From Ophiura sarsii (lineage: Eukaryota; Echinodermata; Ophiuroidea; Amphilepidida; Ophiuridae), in the NCBI GenBank assembly GCA_035610835.1, contig CM069446.1, positions 47,531,625-47,595,624 on the forward strand: a stretch of 64,000 nt of DNA, read 5' to 3'. The translations under genes were made by a program, and so were the position numbers. Of the stretch, positions 57,058 to 64,000 are shown piece after piece. Numbering within the stretch: position 1 is the stretch's first letter; every line of letters starts with the position of its first letter. A model generated the notes under the pieces. That model was not told the DNA's origin. It searched no databases and saw nothing but the letters and a program-made list of their open reading frames with translations.

Positions 57058-57515
57058 ATCACTGCAATACCAGTTCGTATGACTCACACGTACAAGTGAC
57101 TTATTCGTAAGATTGTTAACACTTTCCACGCGGCTATTGGTTTTACCATATACAAAACAGATATTTCAGAAATCTTTCCCAACTTTCAAGGTCTATCCAA
57201 AGGATTACTGAATCAATACTTGTCATGTTTGTACTTATTTCAATGCATTTCAAATAGTGATTCCAAATATGGTGATGATATTCAATAATTTTGACATTTT
57301 TGAAAACAAAATTGGGAATGTCGTCAGCAGACGCCTGCCGCGTGGAAAGGGTTACTATTGGCACCTAAGTAATGTTTTGCATCATCACACGAAAATTGAA
57401 GGGAGACCTATTGCAGTAAGTTTATTCTTCATAGGTGCTAAGACATACGGAGATGCACCATATTACGTTGGTGTCTAGACGTTCGTATGAGTCTTGCATA
57501 CTAATTTTGCAATGA
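57058..57515. mobile_element. CGTACTAATTTTGCAGTG family copy 3, split by a MITE
   Basis: The left part CACTGCAATACCAGTTCGTA and the right part CATACTAATTTTGCAATGAG are the ends of the family seen at 29958 and 34924. The TTAA MITE at 57116-57355 lies between them, so the order of insertion can be read. Confidence 0.65.
57116..57355 (+). mobile_element. TTAA MITE with CACTTTCCACGCGGC ends, copy 4
   Basis: Borders TTAA (57116-57119) and TTAC (57352-57355), with ends CACTTTCCACGCGGC and GCCGCGTGGAAAGG. It is closely similar to copies 1 and 2 over its whole length. Confidence 0.85.
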
Positions 57516-57617
57516 GACCTAAATATTGCAAACATTAAACAATTATCAAACATTTAAGCAGCTTTATAAGCAAGGGTGAAAAGATGTCCTCAGTCAAGTT
57601 CAAACTTGGAGTCATTG

Positions 57618-58725
57618 ACTTATGTGACCCAACATGAGTAAATGGGGTGGAATGATGCAGTAGCTAATTTGATTTTAGAGCACAAATGTGGGACAAGGTC
57701 AAAATAAGTCAAATTCAGAACAAGTTTCATTTCTGATCCTTGATACATCTTGTATCTAACCAAGACTCAAATGCATGAAAATAAAGATTTAAATTACGTT
57801 TTGAGGCATTTAGTTTTCATTTACTTCATTGATTTGTTAACAAAACAAACATTTCAATTACCCATAACCTGACAATTTGTATTTTATGTTTTAAGACAAA
57901 GTATTTTTCGAGCATCTGTAACTTTGGTTTGTAATATGATATGACATTTGACTTTGGTACAAAAATATCCCTCAACATACAAGGTGTAACAAAAAACGTT
58001 ATACACATTTGAAAATACTATTACAAATATTTCTAATGTCATTTTTGTTTCAAGGGTTCTTTGTTTGCAAAGGAAATGTCTTCAGCTTTGAAATAAACTT
58101 TATTTCGTTCAAATCGGGGATACTTGCAGAGAGATGACCAATCGTCTAAACTACTCTTAAAATGACTTGGGCCAATTTGCGTCTTAAAAGTAACAAAATC
58201 AAAGAGAAGCTGGATTGAATGAATCCTCAGTAAAGTGACTGTTTTTAGAGGTAAACAATGGCAAGTTGTACGAAATTGGGTAATCAAGCGTGAAATATTT
58301 AAAAGCAACTTATATTTTATGCTTCATTACCCGTTTGTGTATGATTTGCGTATGCTTATCTCTAAAAAACAGTTAATTCATATGTTCACACTATGATTCA
58401 TCATTCATTTCAGCTTCTCTGCGATTCTGCTACTGATGCAAAGTGTCCCAAGTCATGTTACGACTAGTTAAGACAATTGGTCACTGCTTTGCGATTATAC
58501 CACCGAGTTGAATGAAATAAAGTTTTATTTCAAAGCCGAAGACATTTTCTTTGCTAGCAAAGAACCTTTGAAACAAAAATGACATTAGAAGTATTTGTAA
58601 TAATATTTTCGAAATTGTATTACTTATTTGTGTCACCCTGTATACAAATTATCATGATATCAAAAAATCAATATTCATACTTTCCCATTGCGCCTCATTT
58701 ACTCGTGTTGGGTCACAAATAGCAT
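57618..58725. mobile_element. Nested inverted repeat, mariner-like core
   Basis: The outer arms are TGACCCAACATGAGTAAATG (57625) and CATTTACTCGTGTTGGGTCA (58696). The core 57978-58642 has ends TACAAGGTGTAACAAAAAAC and TTTGTGTCACCCTGTA with TA borders, and inner arms sharing TTTGTTTCAAGGGTTCTTTG. No coding frame is present. Confidence 0.75.
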
Positions 58726-58819
58726 CATCATCGTCACCTGTCCATTCATTTTAGCTTTATTTTTGTACATTTGAATTAAGATAAAACAATTATGATGACG
58801 TTATTTGCTTCCTACGTGG

Positions 58820-59003
58820 ACATTTCTGACAAATTTGCAAACACAACTATAGTTTATTACAATAGAACGACGTGTTTTTATTTGATACTAAGAGAGAATA
58901 GACAATTCTTCTGTCAAATTTGCAAACAAAACTGTTGTCCATTACAAGAAAATTACGTGTTATTATTTGATACTAAGAGAGGAGAGACCTCTGTATATGT
59001 CAG
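58820..59003. repeat. Two-copy tandem repeat, about 92-bp unit
   Basis: TCTGACAAATTTGCAAACAC ... TTTGATACTAAGAGAGA is followed directly by TCTGTCAAATTTGCAAACAA ... TTTGATACTAAGAGAGG. The frame across it (58792-59034) is open but has no recognisable features. Confidence 0.75.
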
Positions 59004-59034
59004 CATAACGCCTGTTGTCGTCAATGTATATTGA

Positions 59035-61110
59035 TAGAAAACAATTACATATCTGTTGTATGAACAACTGGTACTGAAATAAAATAATCACATCAAAATA
59101 CAATTGTGTTGACGCAGTCCTATGCACATATTAAGCACAAATGACGGAAGACACGTCAAGTGTGAATAACTGAAGTGTTTATAGTTTTTATCTAAAGAAC
59201 GGAAGTCCATGTTTGTATTAATTCATCATTTACGCCACTTTACATGCTTGCTTATTTGCGAATATTGTTTATATTAATATTAAAGTGTCATTACATTCAA
59301 ATTGGATAATATGTGATGTATCTGTGAAAACCAGTCGGATGTTCCCAGATTTGAACTAAGGATTATGAGTCAAACAAATAATTAAAACATTTATATTTAT
59401 TTTCTAGGTTTTTTTTTAGAAAATTCATTTCCAATACTTTGTGTAATCATCTTTCACGAAATTTCACCTTCAAAAAATAACATAAGTCACTTTTCTAATT
59501 ACCTTTATAATGTTAATCTATTGAACTATGTATCTTTATTGGCCTGTTCTAATGATTTCTTGTTTTGTAGCTATTTATGACGTCACAATCATCATTCACT
59601 CGTAACTGGTTTTGTAGTGATCGAAGCAAAATGATCGAAACAGTGCGGTAATCAGCACAGTTTCAGGTTTCTTATAAGATCTAAATATCTCCAATATGAA
59701 AAATCCCACCATGTGGCCGGTTTTCACAGATTACATCACATTGTGTAACATATATTCAAACAACAGGGTACATTTGTTTATTATTGTAACGTTTATAACG
59801 AAAAGAAAATAGAAAGTCACTATGAAAACGTGACGTTGAACCAACATATTGATGTAGATATGAAAGTTTGAAAAAAGCATGTGTGAAAAATATTAATTTT
59901 CATTATTGGCTTTGATGAAAAACAGGTGTTTGTTTTCGACAATTCAATTTGGTATTTTCCTCCTGGAATTGTGTTGCCATGGTTTTTCATGGCCATTTTT
60001 GTTCTCGGTCTGCAGACTTGAACAAACCAGAAAAGGCTTCAACTGTTTACAAAACTAATATCAATATGTATGGATTATAGACAATATTCACCCGAAACAC
60101 TTAAAAACACGCGGCTAGACAGTTCGGGATTCATTGTAATTGTATTGCAATGTATAATTCAGCGGAGAAGTCGTTTATCAAAACTTGATGTCAAAATAAA
60201 TAACATCATATGATTTAATCCTCTTATCCTTGGTGTCAATCAAATCTGGTGAAGCATATTTAGAGCATTATGGCTGATTTGTTATTACTGGTGGGCGTAC
60301 TTCTTTCTTCAGATGATCCAGAAAAGCTATTTGCACAATATTAAAGGGGCACGGAGAGATTGACAATACAAATGAAATTTGAAGAAAGAAAAAAAGAGTT
60401 TAAATAGATAAGGTATAATAGATCCCTGAAACGTAATATTTCATGGGAAAAGGGTTGAAGTGATGGTGCTAGATAGAAACTCTGTTGAAGCCATTATGTG
60501 CCGAATTCTACTGATAATATCGATGTGATTCTACAGCGAAATTACCAAATTTGAAATAGTACATGATATACTGCGAATTAAGGTAAACGGTTTCATATGG
60601 TAGTTAGTATGTGCCTAAGTATTACTTTTTTTGTAACAAAAAACTATTTCCAGGAAAATTGAGGGCGCACTCCCATACATATCTTTTAATGCCCCTTTAA
60701 GCTACACAAAAAGTTGTGATTAGTGTTTTCATTATTTTGGTTTGTTTTGTTTTGATGTTTTGCTTTGTTTTGATGTTTTGCTTTGTTTGTTTAATTGTAT
60801 TTACTTTTGGGTATTGTATCCTTTTCATTGTTGTATTTCTTAAGTGATTACGATTCATTTTTACTCACCCTGCACATCAACCAAATACATTGCAGATTTA
60901 GTAGTCGGCTGGTTGGTTAACAAGGCAGGTTGGCCATGCCACCTGTCTATAATGTTCTTAGGCTATGTGTTCTGGCAATATAATTGAATTGGTTTGCAAC
61001 GTTATTAATTTTGTATATTGTACAGTGTCTTAGCAAATGTCTTTCGTCGTATAATAAGTGTGTTACATGGTTATATTGATAATGAGTAGACGGACGCTTT
61101 TTAACACAAT
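59035..61110. other. AT-rich DNA without a recognised gene
   Basis: It contains a small TTTTGATGTTTTGCTTTG tandem at 60750-60790. Nothing else was recognised. Confidence 0.5.
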
Positions 61111-61616
61111 GCAGTCCTCAAAATAAGTAACTGACTAGGTAATAAATATACTCTTAACTCCAAAACTATAGCTCCTACGTACATTTTTTTTCTAAAATAA
61201 AGTTGTAAGGAAATCTCTTTTCTTCAATTCGGGACATTGTTCATGAAGATCGGTTAATAATTGAGACCACTACATTGATAAGGATAAAACAAAGTGCAGT
61301 TTACATTTCACACTTTGGTTTTGAATACGCAGGACCGCGGGTATGCGTAATGGGCTGCAGTTACTCAATAATCTGCCTGTTGCTTGTCCGAGACTGCGTG
61401 TCGACAAACAAAATGTTAAAAATGAAAAACTGACTTTGTTTGGGTTTTGGGCACATAACTGAGTGAATATTCATTCAATCTTCTCGTGTAATATCTCAAA
61501 TTTAAAAAAAGAAGTCTCCCTACAACTTTATATTTTAATATGTTAACGTAATAGCTATAGTTTTGGAGTTGAGAACATATTAATAACCTGTTCAGTTACT
61601 TATTTTAAGGACTGTA
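61111..61616. mobile_element. Tc1-like MITE family, copy 2 (diverged)
   Basis: GCAGTCCTCAAAATAAGTAACTGAC at the left in pieces, and CAGTTACTTATTTTAAGGAC at the right, correspond to the ends of 30322-30889. GTGTAATATCTCAAATTTAA corresponds to its inner arm. Confidence 0.7.
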
Positions 61617-62065
61617 TCAATACGCTTAAACAATTGTGTTCATCCATCCATCCATCGGTTGTAATGAACTTTCAATTATTTAATCTAATTGGTCATATCA
61701 TGTTTCGAATAGCCAATTGGTAAACCACTCTAAAGATAAGTATAGATAATTCCTATTTAATGAGCTTTGAAACGTGATTTGTCATTTTACCATATAACGT
61801 GTATTCAAATGGTGTTAATTTGTTTATGGATTGGCCGGGTTCTTCCTCATGATTAACGCCGTGGGCGTTCGATACGTAATACAAAGTGATTGTCCTTTTT
61901 TGGCTGTAAATGTTATTTATTTTTCATAACTTTGAACAGCGTTTTAGTCAATAGGCAGATTGTGCAAAACTATTGTATTGTCCCACATTCGCAACATTAC
62001 ATGTAGTCCGTGACGCTTTGTTAACAATAATGATCTTTGAGTCACGCGGGTACATTTATCTGTAA
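61617..62065. other. AT-rich DNA, nothing recognised
   Basis: No gene or repeat was identified between the Tc1-like MITE and the terminal tandem array. Confidence 0.5.
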
Positions 62066-64000
62066 GCATATATATCCGTCTGCACACATTTGCTCGACAA
62101 GTTCAATACAACACCCACAAACATAAGATGCATCAGTAAATGGATGAAACTTGACGCTTTATCGTTGACGTATCTCGTCTAACGCCTTCACTCTAGGCAT
62201 CCGTGAACCTGATTTATTACGCGCTACCAACACGTTCGACAAATATTTGTTTGACAAAAGGGGACATCCACTCGGGATTGCGTGTAAGCTTTGTGTACAG
62301 GCTACAATAGTCTGCGGAATTTTAACTGTGTACAATAGACAGGGCCCAGACCAGATCAATGTAGTTCTTGCTGTCAGATTAGTCTCTAAATTGTGCCTTC
62401 ATCTTGAACCTTTGCGAAACCTGACATAGTTTTGCACCCGACACGGAATGTAGCACTTTATTGTATTCTAGGTATGTTAAAGAAACTTACGGGTAGTTTA
62501 CTTCCCACTATCCCACGTAGGCTCTAAGACAACGTGAACCCTGATTTATTACGAGCTACCAACATGTTCGACAAATACATTATTTGTTTGACAAAAGGGT
62601 ACATCCACTCGGGATTAAGTGTAAGCTTTGTGTTGAGGCTACAACAGTCTGCGGATTATAAACTTTGTACAATATACAGGGCACAGACCAGATAAATGTC
62701 AGATTAGTCTTTAAAGTGTCCCTTCTTCTCGAATCTTTGGGGATTGACATAGTGTTGCAACCGACACGGAATGTAGAACATTAATGTATTCTAGGTATGG
62801 TATGAAATTTACTCGCTACCAACACGTTCGACAAATATTTGTTTGACAAAAGGAGACATCCACTCGGGATTAAGAATAAGCTTTGTGTACAGGCTACATT
62901 AATCTGCGGAATTTTAACTGTGTACAATATACAGGGTCCAGACCAGGTAAATGTAGTTCTTGCTGTCAGAATAGACTCTAAATTGTGCCTTCATCTTGAA
63001 CCTTTGCGAATCCTGACATATATATAGTTTTGCATCCAACACGGAATGTAGCACTTTATTGTATTCTAGGTATGTTAAAGAAACTTACGGGTAGTTCACT
63101 TCCCACTATCCCACGTAGGCGCTATAAGACAACGTGAACCCTGATTTATTACGAGCTACCAACATGTTCGACAAATATTTGTTTGACTAAAGGGAACATC
63201 CACTCGGGATTAAGTGTAATCGTTGTGTTGAGGCTGCGACAGTCTGCGGAATATAAACTTTGTACAATATACAGGGCACAGACCAGGTAAATGTAGTTCT
63301 TGCTGTCAGATTAGACTCTAAATTGTGCCTTCATCTTGAATCTCTGCGAATCCTGACATAGTTTTGCACCCGACACGGAATGTAGCACTTTATTGTATTA
63401 TAGGTATGTTAAACACATTTACGGGTAGTCTAATTCCCAATATCCCCCGTGGGCGCTAAGATACATTCACTTAGACTTTCATTTCGGAACCAAATTTGAT
63501 ATTTTTCTCAAACATTAAACTCGTTTTTTTTCTCACAAAGATCCTAGTGTATTTGCACTTCGTGTACTCTACTTTTCTTTATTAATTCATTTGGACTATG
63601 TTAAAAACCAACACTCCGGAACTATTGAAGATATGACTGTGTAATGAGGTCCCGTTCTGTCACATTACTTTTACAACATGACCATTTTTAACAAAGATTC
63701 TTTTTAGTCGCATGGGCAAATTCAATCCTAAACATATCCGTCTGCATACATTTGCTCTTCACTTCCAATACGACACCCATCAACACGAGGATTAACATCG
63801 TGACGCTATGTCGCTAACGTACCTCGTCTATCTAATTCACTATAGGCATCCATGATCCCTGATTTATTGCGAGCTACCAACATGTTCGACAAATATTTGT
63901 TTGACAAAAGGGGGACATGCACTTGAGACTGCTCATAATATTTATGTTTAGGCTATACGATGGTTTGCCGAAGTTTTACCTTGTACAATGGCTTATAGAC
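62066..64000 (+). repeat. Tandem array of about 300-bp units with higher-order structure
   Basis: The unit core (CTGATTTATTACGAGCTACC, AACATGTTCGACAAATATTT, TCCACTCGGGATT, TGTACAATATACAGGG) starts at about 62210, 62543, 62810, 63140 and 63857. Unit lengths vary (about 270-330 bp). The leader before the first unit (62066-62205: ATCCGTCTGCACACATTTGC ... TCTAGGCATCCGTGA) recurs before the last at 63735-63855, so a longer multi-unit period exists. The array continues beyond 64000. Short frames inside repeat with it and are not genes. Confidence 0.85.

Noticed and set aside
62159..63027. Repeated 60-66-codon frames
   Set aside because: They recur because the tandem units recur, and they break in the more diverged units.
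1..64000. CRISPR arrays, operons, bacterial promoters
   Set aside because: Nothing in the window suggests prokaryotic DNA. The tandem repeats lack unique spacers of constant length.

Overview
The window is eukaryotic nuclear DNA from an animal. It is AT-rich and gene-poor, has spliced exons with GT..AG borders, a C2H2 zinc-finger gene, LINE fragments and very many short inverted-repeat transposons. A SAMD3-like exon set, zinc fingers with a KEKP linker, CAGTGGCGTA-ended hAT-type elements and long G or C tracts suggest a marine invertebrate, perhaps a deuterostome. The sequence alone does not fix the phylum. There are no operons, CRISPR arrays or bacterial genes. One assembly gap of about 100 N lies at 26908-27007.

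Only two protein-gene loci can be supported. The first, on the minus strand (about 4225-9581), is a multi-exon relative of the 'sterile alpha motif domain-containing protein 3-like' family. Six exons have good splice sites and, for four junctions, matching phases. Two reading-frame breaks and an in-frame stop suggest a decayed copy. The second, on the plus strand (18726-20059), is a poly-zinc-finger gene with about 13 fingers. It is split by a one-base loss in an A run, followed by eroded finger relics, one of which is interrupted by a small transposon. Most other open frames are chance, low-complexity or repeat-derived.

Layout: 1-490 is a 66-bp minisatellite. 600-3650 holds three palindromic element families. 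4.2-9.6 kb is the SAMD3-like locus, with an hAT-like element and two head-to-head tRNA-type SINEs in its introns. 10.6-12.1 kb has a LINE 3' end, a CCACCACAAACCCC low-complexity block and an hAT-like insertion with a clear 8-bp target duplication. 13.0-14.9 kb has a TGACCCA/TGAGTCA-rich repeat and two decayed LINE fragments. 15-18 kb holds mariner-like, TTAA-type and GTAGGGGAGA-type MITEs. 18.7-20.6 kb is the zinc-finger locus. 20.75-26.6 kb has further MITEs, including a 1.4-kb element made of an 11-bp phased AAGCAC motif.

From 27 to 52 kb the DNA is mostly unique, AT-rich and without recognisable genes, punctuated by MITEs and a 48-bp minisatellite (44.8-46.3 kb). From 52.8 to 57.0 kb a segment is bounded by about 137-bp near-identical inverted repeats and contains three tRNA-like pol III modules. 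The last 1.9 kb is a tandem/higher-order repeat of about 300-bp units that runs off the window end. The organising theme is non-autonomous transposons, many with readable target-site duplications and several nested in one another.
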